Part shown: positions 9,022 through 17,956 of the stretch, one piece after another
Layout of the letters: the number at the start of each line of letters is the position of its first letter
Position numbering within the stretch: position 1 is the first letter of the stretch
From: Parabacteroides sp. AM08-6
GTDB lineage: Bacteria > Bacteroidota > Bacteroidia > Bacteroidales > Tannerellaceae
Direction: 5' to 3'
Assembly (NCBI RefSeq): GCF_003473295.1
Contig: NZ_QRMP01000030.1
Span: forward strand, 1 to 51,276
DNA length: 51,276 nucleotides
Notes under the pieces: generated by a model
Seen by the model: only the letters and a program-made list of their open reading frames with translations
What the model was told of the DNA's origin: nothing
The model's database searches: none
Program-made: the position numbers and the translations under genes

Positions 9022-10407
9022 TTATTGTTCGTTGTTCTCTGAATCATTGATAGACAAATGGGCGGCCACAAGCGTTTTCCTGACAGTCGAAACCACTTCC
9101 CCATCGGAAAAACGGGAGATAAGAGTATCTCCTTCCCGGAAATCCGTGGCATGTTTCATTATTTTGCCATCCTTCAAGGTAAGGCTATATCCCCGTTTCA
9201 GTACATAATCGGGCGAAGCCATCCGGACAAACTGTTCGGTCAGTTGGATAAAACGACTATATTCCGTTAAACGGGAAAACGTAAGGCTTTTCAGCGAAAG
9301 CCGTAAGGTTTCCAGCGAAGAAGCGCGCAGCTTTAAAAGAGAAGATGCCGTAACGGGTAATTGAGCCCCCAGACGCTGCAACTGAGCCCGGCTGCGTTCT
9401 ATCCGATTGGTAGCAACAGCCGGCAACCGACTGCCCAGTAATTGTAAAAAGTTCTTTTGTTTCAGCAAAATATCAGACGAGAGAAGAGAAACATTTTGTT
9501 GCAGTTCATCCAACTCACCGGCAGCCAAATCCATCCGCCCAATCAGGTATTCGGCAACAGCCGTCGGTGTTTTCATCCGGGTATGAGCGACCATATCAAG
9601 TATCGTATCGTCGCGTTCGTGCCCGATACCGGTAATGACAGGCAACGGGAACTGGGCGCAATTAGCAGCCAACAAATAGGAATCAAAGCTATTCAGGTCC
9701 GAAGTAGCCCCTCCTCCCCGTATAATAACCACCACGTCAAAGCAGTCTATATGCCGATAAATATGGTCCAATGCCGCAATGATGGACTCTTCCGTCCGTT
9801 CTCCCTGCATCAGGGCCGGGAAAAGACGGAAGTAAAAAGGATAACCCGCCTTATTATGAGAAAGTTGATTCACAAAGTCCTCATATCCGGCAGCCGTCGG
9901 CGAAGTGATAATAGCTATGCGCCTGGGCAATACGGGAAAAGGTAATTCCTTATTCAGGGTAAAAACACCTTCCTCTTTCAACTGGCGGACTATCTCCATC
10001 CGCTTCCGCACCATATCTCCCAATGTATAAGCCGGGTCTATATCCAAAACCGTCAAACTATACCCGTAAAGTTCATGAAATTCGACCGCAACCTTCACCA
10101 ATACTTTCAGCCCCGAAGCAAACAACTGTCCGGTTTCCATCTCGAAATAAGGTTTCAACATACGAAAAGTCTTCGCCCAAATGGAAGCCCTGGCCCGTGC
10201 GACCAGCTGCCCGGTAATCGCATTTTTCTCGATAAACTCGAGATAACAATGACCGGAAGAGGCATTTGTACGTACATCACTCATTTCCGCACGCACCCAA
10301 CAGGTGTCCGGGAATGCGTTATATACAGCTCCTTTCACCCGGTTGTTCAATTCCAACAACGAGAGTTCCTGCCGCTCCTTATTCCGGTTATTTTGTTCGT
10401 GAGGCAT
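9022..10407 (-). CDS. xseA: Exodeoxyribonuclease VII large subunit
   Basis: Catalytic large subunit of exonuclease VII. The N-terminal OB fold (about 10-105) includes LLELNNRVKG and CWVRAEMSD. The catalytic core includes RIAIITSPTAAGYEDF, IIRGGGATSDLNSFD and PVITGIGHERDDTI (around residues 160-290), followed by a long coiled coil and a C-terminal strand segment. The frame extends upstream to 10509, inside the S8 protease gene, but the extra 34 residues match nothing expected. The ATG at 10405-10407 gives 461 residues, the usual size. This start lies 20 bp inside the end of the S8 protease gene, so the two are coupled. Confidence 0.96.
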   Translation of the reverse strand: MPHEQNNRNKERQELSLLELNNRVKGAVYNAFPDTCWVRAEMSDVRTNASSGHCYLEFIEKNAITGQLVARARASIWAKTFRMLKPYFEMETGQLFASGLKVLVKVAVEFHELYGYSLTVLDIDPAYTLGDMVRKRMEIVRQLKEEGVFTLNKELPFPVLPRRIAIITSPTAAGYEDFVNQLSHNKAGYPFYFRLFPALMQGERTEESIIAALDHIYRHIDCFDVVVIIRGGGATSDLNSFDSYLLAANCAQFPLPVITGIGHERDDTILDMVAHTRMKTPTAVAEYLIGRMDLAAGELDELQQNVSLLSSDILLKQKNFLQLLGSRLPAVATNRIERSRAQLQRLGAQLPVTASSLLKLRASSLETLRLSLKSLTFSRLTEYSRFIQLTEQFVRMASPDYVLKRGYSLTLKDGKIMKHATDFREGDTLISRFSDGEVVSTVRKTLVAAHLSINDSENNEQ

Positions 10408-11770
10408 TTTTGCGTTCCTTTCTATAAGCTTTATAAATATCAGGAATACCGTATCCCAGTTCCCGCTCCGGCTTTTTATACTTACTGGAGAAACGATGCA
10501 ACAGCACAATCATTTCTTTATTACTCAGCCGGGGAAGCGCTTGCCAGAGGCAAATTCCCATACCGGCCAAGATAGGAGTTGCAAACGAAGTCCCGTTCGC
10601 ATACCGGATGCTGCCGGAAGGGTCAATCACGCAACAGCCGGAGCCAAGAGCCACCGCATCCGGTTTCACCCGCCCATCGGCAGTAAAACCGACAGAACTG
10701 AAATTGCTTCTTTTCTTATCAGCACAGACAGCTCCGACAGTAAATATTCCTTCCGCATCGGAAGGGAAAGTTATTTTCCCCCAATCGCTATTTCCTTCGT
10801 TACCGGCACTACAAAAGACCAATATTCCTTTCTCGGCGGCCAAACGGGCGGCACGGCTAATCATCGCAGTCCGTCCGTTCAATTCCGACTGGTCGTACGA
10901 CAATTCGTCCGCATCATAAGCAAAATATCCTAAAGAAGAAGTGATGACATCTACGCCCACACTGTCTGCATATTCGACTGCCGCCGTCCAATAATCCTCT
11001 TCTATCGGGAATTCAGAATCACTATCTTCGCTTTTTATCAACAGATAAGATGCCTCCGGAGCCGTCCCCAACATTATTCCGGGAATGTTGGCGGCCAGGC
11101 AGGAAAGTACTTTTGTTCCGTGGTCGTCGCCTACATATACACTACAATCGGGGAAGACAACGTTGTGCGTTCCCAATATTTTCAGCGAATCAAACGCACT
11201 GATACGGTCTACGTTTTGGAAACCGGCATCGATAACCGCTACGCGCATTCCTTGACCTCTGAAACCGGCTTCGTGCAATTTAATGCCGTTTAGCATTTCT
11301 ATCTGCTTTCCTGCATATCCATAAATATCGTCCAATGGTTTGTCCGAAGAGACCAGGCGTTTTTCCGTCTTTGTTCTCTCTTCCGGAAACCTATGCGTTC
11401 CTTTCCATATCCATTTAACCGAATCCACAATCGAAAGTTTGCTCAACTTATCGGCTACCGTACTGTCTTTACTTTCCATTACTACGGTGGAAAACCATTT
11501 ACTTTTCACAAGCGGCTTTGCTCCTGTAGCAGATAACGTATCGATATAAGCCGGGGCAATCGGAAAATCAGTTTCCGTAACAGCAATCCCGTCTTTACCG
11601 CGTCGTTCGATGGACTGGCGGGAAAGATAAGCTTCCGGGTATTCAGTACTGCAACCTGTATCACCTTTGTCTTTCAGATAAACACGGAAACAATAGCTTT
11701 CTCCGGCCGAAAGCCAGAGAGGAAAAAGAGTCAATAATAAGATTGTTTTTATCAAATTATCCATAATCAT
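10388..11770 (-). CDS. S8 (subtilisin-like) serine peptidase, exported
   Basis: Secreted subtilase of 460 residues (458 if the ATG at 11764 is used). It has a signal peptide (LIKTILLLTLFPLWLSAG), an N-terminal propeptide-like region (about 25-150), and the catalytic domain with Asp181 (AVIDAGF), His217 (DDHGTKV), the oxyanion Asn in CSAGNEG and Ser395 (NGTSFATP). No T9SS-like or other extra C-terminal domain is present; the protein ends soon after the catalytic core with a basic tail. The substrate is unknown. It heads the operon with xseA, xseB and ispD, an arrangement that looks like convenience rather than pathway logic. Confidence 0.92.
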   Translation of the reverse strand: MIMDNLIKTILLLTLFPLWLSAGESYCFRVYLKDKGDTGCSTEYPEAYLSRQSIERRGKDGIAVTETDFPIAPAYIDTLSATGAKPLVKSKWFSTVVMESKDSTVADKLSKLSIVDSVKWIWKGTHRFPEERTKTEKRLVSSDKPLDDIYGYAGKQIEMLNGIKLHEAGFRGQGMRVAVIDAGFQNVDRISAFDSLKILGTHNVVFPDCSVYVGDDHGTKVLSCLAANIPGIMLGTAPEASYLLIKSEDSDSEFPIEEDYWTAAVEYADSVGVDVITSSLGYFAYDADELSYDQSELNGRTAMISRAARLAAEKGILVFCSAGNEGNSDWGKITFPSDAEGIFTVGAVCADKKRSNFSSVGFTADGRVKPDAVALGSGCCVIDPSGSIRYANGTSFATPILAGMGICLWQALPRLSNKEMIVLLHRFSSKYKKPERELGYGIPDIYKAYRKERKNASRTK

Positions 11771-11815
11771 ACTTCATACATCAAATTCTCTCGGAAAGAA
11801 GAATCAAAAACAACA

Positions 11816-11823
11816 CAAAGATA
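11816..11823 (-). promoter_or_regulatory. -7 box of the S8-xseA-xseB-ispD operon
   Basis: Minus-strand TATCTTTG, about 45 bp before the S8 peptidase start. It directly abuts the T-run of the Lrp terminator (11825-11831), so the -33 region would lie in the terminator hairpin. Confidence 0.55.
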
Positions 11824-11824
11824 T

Positions 11825-11855
11825 AAAAAAACCCGGCGACTTCTCAGAGGCCGGG
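11825..11855 (-). terminator. Intrinsic terminator of the Lrp/AsnC gene
   Basis: Minus-strand stem GGCCCGGC-type (11850-11855 pairing with 11832-11837: CCCGGC/GCCGGG), 12-nt loop, then seven T (11825-11831). It lies 21 bp after the Lrp stop. Confidence 0.8.
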
Positions 11856-11876
11856 CCATTTGTTGACATATTTATT

Positions 11877-12344
11877 TTACTCTTTAATCTCGCAGATAGG
11901 AATTTCCCGTTTCACACTTTGACGCAGCGAAATCAACGTTTCCGTAGCCGTCACTCCCGGTATTTCCTGGATTTTGGTATTCAACAATTCCATCAGATGT
12001 TCGTTGTCACGTGCATACAATTTGATGAGCATCGTGTACGGACCTGTTGTGAAATGGCATTCCACCACTTCCGGTATTTTCTCAAACTCCGGCACTACAT
12101 CCTTATACATAGAGCCACGTTCCAGTTTCACTCCGATATAAGTACAAGTGTTATAGCCTAAAATCTTCGGATTAATATGATAGCCTGACCCAACGATCAC
12201 ATTCATATCAATCATGCGTTGCACCCGTTGATGAATAGCGGCACGAGAAACGCCACACTCTTCGGCTACATCCTTGAAAGGAATCCTGGCATTTTTTGAA
12301 ATAATGTTCAATATCTGCCGGTCCAGTTTGTCTATCTTTTCCAT
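11877..12344 (-). CDS. Lrp/AsnC family transcriptional regulator
   Basis: A 155-residue regulator with an N-terminal winged HTH (LNIISKNARIPFKDVAEECGVSRAAIHQRVQ, landmarks at about 10-45) and a C-terminal RAM/effector domain (about 70-150) with the family's GPYTMLIKLYARD and IPGVTATETLISL patterns. Members bind DNA as octamers and respond to amino acids; the ligand here cannot be told. It is a single gene with its own -7 box (12386-12393) and terminator. No clear target gene stands next to it. Confidence 0.93.
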   Translation of the reverse strand: MEKIDKLDRQILNIISKNARIPFKDVAEECGVSRAAIHQRVQRMIDMNVIVGSGYHINPKILGYNTCTYIGVKLERGSMYKDVVPEFEKIPEVVECHFTTGPYTMLIKLYARDNEHLMELLNTKIQEIPGVTATETLISLRQSVKREIPICEIKE

Positions 12345-12385
12345 TTCTAATTGCTTTACTTCCTTTTCTTTTAGATTTAATGTAT

Positions 12386-12393
12386 CAAAAGTA
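12386..12393 (-). promoter_or_regulatory. -7 box of the Lrp/AsnC gene
   Basis: Minus-strand TACTTTTG 42 bp before the Lrp start, in a very AT-rich stretch. No -33 TTG at the usual 19-21 bp is seen, so the call rests on the -7 box only. Confidence 0.5.
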
Positions 12394-12451
12394 TATAATT
12401 AATTTCAATCTCATATCATTATGAAAGAAAAAAGTAGAGAATAAATAATAA

Positions 12452-12492
12452 AAGCGGGCAAAAAATGCTTTTTAGCATATTTTGCCCGCTTA
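12452..12492 (-). terminator. Hairpin terminator after the FKBP pair
   Basis: A long stem (AAGCGGGCAAAA pairing with TTTTGCCCGCTT, extended by ATGCT/AGCAT in the centre) 25 bp after the FKBP lipoprotein stop. On the minus strand it is followed by a T-rich but broken tract. It could work in both directions. Confidence 0.6.
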
Positions 12493-12516
12493 ATTTATGT
12501 CTAAAAAGACAGTTCG

Positions 12517-13242
12517 TTACTTTTTAGCCGGTTCGTCTTTTACGATATCAAGTAATTCAAGTTCAAACTTCAAAGTAGTATTCGGTTTGATACCTTGGTA
12601 ACCACGTTCGCCATAAGCTAAATCGGAAGGAACCCAAACGACATATTTGGAACCCAGCGGCATCAACTGCAGAACTTCCGTCCAACCCGGAATTACCCGG
12701 TCAAGTGCGAATTCAGCCGGTTCGCCGCGTTCTACAGAACTGTCGAATACGGTTCCGTCCAGCAAAGTTCCGGTATAATGAACTTTCACTTTATCTCCTA
12801 CTACAGGTTTTGCTCCTGCTCCTTCTTTTTCAACTTTATATTGCAAACCGCTTTCGGTTGTGAATACACCGTCTTTTGTCTTGTTTTCAGCCAGGAATTT
12901 TTCACCTTCTTCTTTTGATTTCTTTGCTTCTTTAGCTGATGCTTCTACAAAATAAGTCTGAAGATAAGCCTGAGCAGCCTGCGGAGTCATTTTCATCGCA
13001 GCCGAATCACCTTTGATAGCCTGAACGAAGCCGGCAATCAAGTCGTCGACATTTGCAGGATCACCCGGCAAAGTTTTCAAATTTTCTTTATAACCGGCAC
13101 CCGTACTGATACCGATAGCATAGCTCGCGCTATCTGCAGCGGTTTTTAATGATGCACTTTTGGAAGAACCAGAAGAACATGAAGTAATCCCCACGCTCAT
13201 AGCTACAATCGCTGTAGCAACTAATACACTAATCTTTTTCAT
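12517..13242 (-). CDS. FKBP-type peptidyl-prolyl isomerase, lipoprotein (Mip/FkpA-like)
   Basis: Catalyses cis-trans isomerisation of Xaa-Pro bonds of envelope proteins. 241 residues: lipoprotein signal with Cys22 (GITSC), a helical Mip/FkpA-type dimerisation region (about 35-125, beginning AADSASYAIGISTGAGY), and a C-terminal FKBP domain (about 130-235) with VHYTGTLLDGTVFDSS, GWTEVLQLMPLGSK and LAYGERGYQ. It lies 14 bp downstream of a second FKBP gene whose product is clearly related in both domains. The pair looks like a local duplication in which one copy gained a lipoprotein signal. Confidence 0.94.
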   Translation of the reverse strand: MKKISVLVATAIVAMSVGITSCSSGSSKSASLKTAADSASYAIGISTGAGYKENLKTLPGDPANVDDLIAGFVQAIKGDSAAMKMTPQAAQAYLQTYFVEASAKEAKKSKEEGEKFLAENKTKDGVFTTESGLQYKVEKEGAGAKPVVGDKVKVHYTGTLLDGTVFDSSVERGEPAEFALDRVIPGWTEVLQLMPLGSKYVVWVPSDLAYGERGYQGIKPNTTLKFELELLDIVKDEPAKK

Positions 13243-13256
13243 TTTTCTCTATTATG

Positions 13257-13844
13257 TTATTTCACTATATCCAATAATTCGACATCGAAAACCAAAGCAC
13301 TGTTCGGTTCGATAGCTTCACCTGCACCATGCTCTCCATAAGCCAGGTTGGAAGGAATAAAAAGTCTCCATTTCGAGCCTACTTCCATCATCTGCAAAGC
13401 TTCCACCCATCCGGGGATTACTTGCGACACACCGAATACGGCCGGTTCGCCCCGCTGCACAGAGCTATCGAATACGGTCCCGTTAATCAATGTTCCGTGA
13501 TAATGACATTTCACCTTGTCGGAAGCAACCGGTTTTGCCCCTGTTCCCTTTTGCAATACCTGATATTGCAGACCACTGGGTAATGTTACGACACCGGCTT
13601 TGCCTTTATTAATGTTCAGGAATTCTTCTCCGGCCTTTTTGTTCAACTCCAGTCTTTTCTTCTGAAGATCCGTGAAATAGTCGTTGATAACCTGCTTTGC
13701 TTCGTCATAACTGATTTCCGGCTTAGCTTCCTGAAGCACGTCTTTCAAACCTTTTACAAAATCCTCTATCTGAAGATTGTCTATGCCCGAGTTCTGGAAA
13801 TTATTCCCGATACTTAAGCCTAGTGCATAACTTACTTTATCCAT
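13257..13844 (-). CDS. FKBP-type peptidyl-prolyl isomerase without signal peptide
   Basis: A 195-residue Mip/FkpA-like isomerase, with N-terminal helices MDKVSYALGLSIGNNFQ and so on, and a C-terminal FKBP domain (CHYHGTLINGTVFDSS, GWVEALQMMEVGSKW, LAYGEHGAGE). It lacks any N-terminal hydrophobic segment, so it is predicted cytoplasmic, unlike its partner 14 bp downstream. The two share a layout and many motifs, consistent with tandem duplication. It is the first gene of the pair, with a TACTTTTG -7 box 29 bp upstream. Confidence 0.93.
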   Translation of the reverse strand: MDKVSYALGLSIGNNFQNSGIDNLQIEDFVKGLKDVLQEAKPEISYDEAKQVINDYFTDLQKKRLELNKKAGEEFLNINKGKAGVVTLPSGLQYQVLQKGTGAKPVASDKVKCHYHGTLINGTVFDSSVQRGEPAVFGVSQVIPGWVEALQMMEVGSKWRLFIPSNLAYGEHGAGEAIEPNSALVFDVELLDIVK

Positions 13845-13873
13845 TCTTTATTTTTTCAACTAATTGTGCGCTA

Positions 13874-13881
13874 CAAAAGTA
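13874..13881 (-). promoter_or_regulatory. -7 box of the FKBP pair
   Basis: Minus-strand TACTTTTG. A TTG lies 22 bp further upstream (13904-13906), slightly longer than the usual spacer. Confidence 0.55.
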
Positions 13882-14149
13882 ATGCTTTTAACCAACAAAA
13901 CGTCAATCAGCTACATTTTTTTATTACAGATGTGTCAGAATATGAAAATAACCTACATCTTTTGAATGTAAAAACAGGAGTGGAGGAACAATTGTTCAGC
14001 CACAGCGTCAAAGAATCGAATTACACACATTACCGCCCCCGGAGACATGTTCCTTCCAAGGTCTTCATAAAAGAAACACAGACCATTAGAAAAGAAAAAG
14101 GGCCCTTTCTTCGCAATATTTCATCCCTATGTTTCTACATTTTCTTCCC

Positions 14150-14257
14150 GAGCTATTTATTGGCTGATAATTATCGGCCAGTTGGCTGACGGTTATCGAC
14201 CAGCTGGCCGACGGTCATCAGCCAATTGGCCGACAATTATCAACATAAGAATAGCTC
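14150..14257. repeat. 22-bp palindromic tandem array (array 2)
   Basis: Four contiguous 22-bp units at 14160-14181, 14182-14203, 14204-14225 and 14226-14247 with TTGGCTGA/TCGGCCAA-type half-sites and GCCA-N2-TGGC dyads (CCAGCTGG at 14200-14207, CCAATTGG at 14222-14229, as in array 1). By hand, unit 1 is complementary to unit 4 at 17/22 and unit 2 to unit 3 at 16/22. GAGCTATT (14150-14157) and AATAGCTC (14250-14257) flank the array as inverted arms. It sits in the 559-bp gap 13845-14403, which has no credible gene. A CTTCCCG-GCTATTTnT direct repeat occurs at about 14144 and 14320. Confidence 0.85.
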
Positions 14258-14403
14258 CCATATTATTTTAGTTTTCCTCGTATGCTTTTTCTATTTCGGG
14301 CAGGCGAAAAAACAACCCTCTTCCCGTGCTATTTTTAAGGATACATTTTGTACTTTAGCATCCTGAAGATGTTCCTTGTTATCTTTTAAATGAAAAATAT
14401 AGT

Positions 14404-16632
14404 ATGAAAACAAATCTAAAAGCATTGGTCAGCGGATGTATTGTTTTTTCTTCATTAACAACCTCCTGCCAACCAGTAAAAATGGCAAACGATACCAATC
14501 AGCCCGAAAGAAGGGAAAAAACAGCCTTTCAGACCGGACAGCCCTGGAAACCGGTTACCGATGTGCGGGCGGATGTCGCCATCGTTTATGGAGTAGGTGG
14601 AAACCCTTCGGAAAAACGTTCCGGGCTGACTTTCGAACAACGTGTACAAAGTTGGCGGGACAGAGGGTATATCACGCACTTCATGACCGGTATCGCGTGG
14701 GGAGAATATAAAGATTATTTCACCGGCGAATGGGATGGCAAATGGCATCTGGACGAAGGGCAGGTGACGCAAAAGGGAGATACAATCTGGCACGGCCGGA
14801 TGGTTCCTTATATCGTTCCTTCCATGAATTTCATCAAATATATGCAGGAAAGACATATCAAGCGCGTGATCGATGCCGGCATCGATGCAATCTACCTGGA
14901 GGAACCTGAATTCTGGGCACGCGGAGGTTATAGCGAGGCGTTCAAACGGGAATGGAAAGAATATTACGGTTTCGACTGGCGTCCACAGCATGAAACAGCC
15001 GAAAATACCTATCTGGCGAATAAGCTGAAATATCACCTATACTACCGGGCACTGAACGAATGTTTCACCTACGCGAAAGAATACGGGAAAAGCAAAGGAA
15101 TGGATGTTCGTTGCTACGTACCGACTCACTCGCTGGTGAATTATTCACAATGGCAAATTGTAAGTCCGGAAGCAAGCCTCGCCTCTCTTCCCTGCGTAGA
15201 CGGGTACATTGCCCAAGTCTGGACCGGGACTTCCCGTGAACCGAACTATTTCAACGGAGTGGCGAAAGAGCGTGTATTCGAAACCGCCTTTCTGGAATAC
15301 GGATGTATGGAATCTATGACAGCCCCCACAGGCCGCAAAGTATTCTTCCTGACCGACCCGATTGAAGACTGGCCACGCGACTGGGCGGACTATAAAAAGA
15401 ACTATCAGGCTACTTTCACGGCAAAGTTGCTTTATCCGAACAATAACAACTACGAAGTAATGCCATGGCCGGACCGTATCTACGAAGGCCTGTACCGCAC
15501 CAGTGCAAACAGCGAAGAGAAGGCTCATATCCCGCGTTTCTATTCCACGCAGATGCAGGTCATGATTAACTCGCTGAACAATATGCCGCTGTCCGGCAAC
15601 AAAGTGTCCGGTTCCTCCGGTATCAGCGTCCTGATGGCAAACTCGCTTATGTTCCAGCGTGCCCCGCAACCGATAGCCGGATACGACGACCCGCAATTAT
15701 CCAATTTCTACGGGCAGGCATTGCCTTTCCTGAAACGAGGAGTTCCCGTACATCTGTTACATCTGGAAAATGTAGCATATCCGGAAACGTGGAAAAACAC
15801 GAAAGTCCTCTTGATGACTTATTCCAATATGAAACCTTTGGATAAAGAGGTACACAAACACATTGCCGAATGGGTAAACAACGGCGGCGTATTGGTCTAC
15901 AGCACGCGCGACACAGACCCTTTCCAATCCGTACAGGAATGGTGGAATCAAGGTGAAGAAAAGTTCAAGACACCATCAGAGCACCTGTTCCGGTTGATGG
16001 GCATCGATAAAGACGCCAAGGAAGGCGAATATACGTACGGCAAAGGGACCATCTATGTTATCCGTCAAGACCCGAAAGAGTTTGTCCTGAAAGAGAACGC
16101 GGATACAGATTACGTCGCAACCGTAAAACGCCTCTATGAAGAGAAAGCCAACGCCGGTACGCTCCAATTCAAAAACAATTTCTATCTGGAAAGAGGCTTT
16201 TATGACTTGGCGGCAGTATTGGATGAGGGCGTAATCAGCAATGAGGCTTATACAATCAAAGGCAAGCTGATTGATTTGTTCGACCCTGAACTCCCTGTAT
16301 TAAACGAAAAAGTAGTCAATCCCGGCGAACAAGCTTTCCTGATAGACATCAACCGCGTGGAAAACCGGAATCAACCGCAGGTATTATGCGGAGCAGCCCG
16401 CGTATATGACGAAAAAGCGACCCGGAATACTTATTCGTTTGTAGCAAAAAGTCCGCTCAACACGACAAACGTAATGCGCGTATTGTTGCCTGCCGCCCCC
16501 AAAGAGGTGGTAATAGCCGATGCAAACGGGCAAAAGATTGCCGGTGGCAGCCAATGGGACAAAGCAAGCAAGACGTGCCTGTTAACCTTCGAGAATAATC
16601 CCGAAGGTATCCATGTTTCATTCAACTGGTAA
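14404..16632 (+). CDS. GH42-like glycoside hydrolase lipoprotein (possibly GH164 beta-mannosidase type)
   Basis: A 742-residue surface or periplasmic lipoprotein (lipobox SLTTSC, Cys22). The first part (about 50-400) reads as a TIM barrel: AGIDAIYLEEPEFW carries Glu166/Glu167, a candidate acid/base, and TAFLEYG carries Glu298, a candidate nucleophile. A flavodoxin/GATase-like middle domain (about 430-560: KVLLMTYSNMKPLDKEV, GGVLVYSTRDTDP) and a beta-rich C-terminus follow, the GH42-type plan. GH164 (a Bacteroides beta-mannosidase family) has this fold and similarly placed glutamates, so it is my first guess, unproven. It is followed by GH76 and GH125 alpha-1,6-mannan enzymes on the same strand, 131 bp away. 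Confidence 0.6.
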   Translation: MKTNLKALVSGCIVFSSLTTSCQPVKMANDTNQPERREKTAFQTGQPWKPVTDVRADVAIVYGVGGNPSEKRSGLTFEQRVQSWRDRGYITHFMTGIAWGEYKDYFTGEWDGKWHLDEGQVTQKGDTIWHGRMVPYIVPSMNFIKYMQERHIKRVIDAGIDAIYLEEPEFWARGGYSEAFKREWKEYYGFDWRPQHETAENTYLANKLKYHLYYRALNECFTYAKEYGKSKGMDVRCYVPTHSLVNYSQWQIVSPEASLASLPCVDGYIAQVWTGTSREPNYFNGVAKERVFETAFLEYGCMESMTAPTGRKVFFLTDPIEDWPRDWADYKKNYQATFTAKLLYPNNNNYEVMPWPDRIYEGLYRTSANSEEKAHIPRFYSTQMQVMINSLNNMPLSGNKVSGSSGISVLMANSLMFQRAPQPIAGYDDPQLSNFYGQALPFLKRGVPVHLLHLENVAYPETWKNTKVLLMTYSNMKPLDKEVHKHIAEWVNNGGVLVYSTRDTDPFQSVQEWWNQGEEKFKTPSEHLFRLMGIDKDAKEGEYTYGKGTIYVIRQDPKEFVLKENADTDYVATVKRLYEEKANAGTLQFKNNFYLERGFYDLAAVLDEGVISNEAYTIKGKLIDLFDPELPVLNEKVVNPGEQAFLIDINRVENRNQPQVLCGAARVYDEKATRNTYSFVAKSPLNTTNVMRVLLPAAPKEVVIADANGQKIAGGSQWDKASKTCLLTFENNPEGIHVSFNW

Positions 16633-16657
16633 GCGGCTCACTTTGATATTGAAAGCC

Positions 16658-16706
16658 AGATATTCCGGGGCCGGGCATTATCGAATAAATCAGCCCCGGA
16701 ATATCT
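16658..16706. terminator. Perfect 14-bp hairpin between the GH42-like gene and GH76
   Basis: AGATATTCCGGGGC (16658-16671) and its exact complement (16693-16706) flank a 21-nt loop, 25 bp after the GH42-like stop. No T-run follows on the plus strand, so it may attenuate or protect mRNA rather than terminate. It occupies the -33 region of the GH76 promoter. Confidence 0.5.
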
Positions 16707-16717
16707 AAATAAAATAT

Positions 16718-16725
16718 TATCTTTG
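16718..16725 (+). promoter_or_regulatory. -7 box of the GH76-GH125 pair
   Basis: TATCTTTG 38 bp before the GH76 start. No -33 TTG is present at the expected distance, where the 16658-16706 hairpin lies instead, so an activator may be needed. Confidence 0.55.
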
Positions 16726-16763
16726 CCGCAGTTTTTAATCTTTAGACTAACGAATTATAATCC

Positions 16764-17948
16764 ATGAAACTTAAAAATTTATCTATTTTACTCTGTAGTT
16801 GTCTACTCGGCAGCATGTCGTGCAACCAGCCGGCAGTACAGGAAGCAAACCATGATGTCGCCATAGCCGACTCCATGCTCAACAACATCCTGACAAAATA
16901 CAACGTCGAAAAATACGGCTTATTGCAGGAGACTTACCCCGTAAATCCCCACAACCAGGTAACCTATCTGGCAGAAGGTGCGGAACAGAAACGCGAACAG
17001 GAAGTATCTTTCCTCTGGCCATATTCCGGCATGTTGTCCGGAGGGATTGCCCTTTACAAGACAACCGGTGATGCCCGGTATCTGAAAGTGCTGGAAGAAC
17101 GTATCCTTCCGGGGCTGGAACTATATTGGGATAACATGCGCGAACCGTTCTGCTACCAGAGTTATCCGATGTTCAACGGCGAAAGCGACCGCTTCTACGA
17201 CGACAACGACTGGCTCGCAATCGACTTCTGCGACTTGTACGGCCTGACTCAAGACAAAAAATATCTGGAGAAAGCGGAAGCCCTCTACAAATACATCTTC
17301 AGCGGATGGGACGATGTGCTGGGTGGCGGTATCTACTGGTGCGAACAAAAAAAGACTTCTAAAAACACCTGTTCCAACGCGCCGGCAGCCGTGCTTTGCA
17401 TGAAACTCTATAATCTCACGAAGAATCCGGATTATCTGGCGCAAGCAAAGAAAACATACGACTGGACCAAACAGAATCTCCGCGACCCCGAAGATTGTGT
17501 CTACTGGGATAACGTCCGCCTGAACGGTAGTGTAGACAAGGCCAAATATACGTACAACAGCGGTCAGATGATACAAGCCGGCGTACTTCTCTATCAGGAG
17601 TCCGGCGACGAAGCTTACCTGAAAGACGCACAGGAAACAGCCCAGGGAGCTTACCAACGTTTCACGGAAATGCGTGATGTAGACGGCAAAGAGACTCGTT
17701 TCTATACCGCCAGCCCCTGGTTCAATGTCATCCTGCTACGTGGTCTGACGGCTCTCTATGAAATCGACAAAAACCCTGAATACATCCGGACAATGGCAGA
17801 GAACGCCCGTTACGCATGGAATCATACCCGCGACGAAAACGGTTTCCTCGACAACGACTGGACCGGCATCAAGACGAAAAAGCATAAATGGCTCCTCGAC
17901 AATGCCTGTATGATTGAATTATTCTGCGAAATCAGTAACATTAAATAA
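16764..17948 (+). CDS. GH76 family endo-alpha-1,6-mannanase-type lipoprotein
   Basis: A 394-residue protein with a lipobox (GSMSC, Cys20), so it is outer-membrane or periplasmic. The (alpha/alpha)6 barrel of GH76 is indicated by repeated helical pairs and the paired catalytic aspartates Asp146-Asp147 in FYDDNDWLAID, with GGGIYWCEQKK and YTYNSGQMIQAG later. The family hydrolyses alpha-1,6-mannosyl backbones such as those of fungal mannan. It is followed 8 bp later by a GH125 exo-alpha-1,6-mannosidase, so the two would turn an alpha-1,6-mannan chain into mannose. No SusC/SusD pair is nearby. Confidence 0.9.
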   Translation: MKLKNLSILLCSCLLGSMSCNQPAVQEANHDVAIADSMLNNILTKYNVEKYGLLQETYPVNPHNQVTYLAEGAEQKREQEVSFLWPYSGMLSGGIALYKTTGDARYLKVLEERILPGLELYWDNMREPFCYQSYPMFNGESDRFYDDNDWLAIDFCDLYGLTQDKKYLEKAEALYKYIFSGWDDVLGGGIYWCEQKKTSKNTCSNAPAAVLCMKLYNLTKNPDYLAQAKKTYDWTKQNLRDPEDCVYWDNVRLNGSVDKAKYTYNSGQMIQAGVLLYQESGDEAYLKDAQETAQGAYQRFTEMRDVDGKETRFYTASPWFNVILLRGLTALYEIDKNPEYIRTMAENARYAWNHTRDENGFLDNDWTGIKTKKHKWLLDNACMIELFCEISNIK

Positions 17949-17956
17949 ACAACAAC

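Noticed and set aside
13866..14189. 107-codon open frame on the plus strand
   Set aside because: It has no ATG start at its beginning, runs over the FKBP promoter and into array 2, and gives a protein of no recognisable character.
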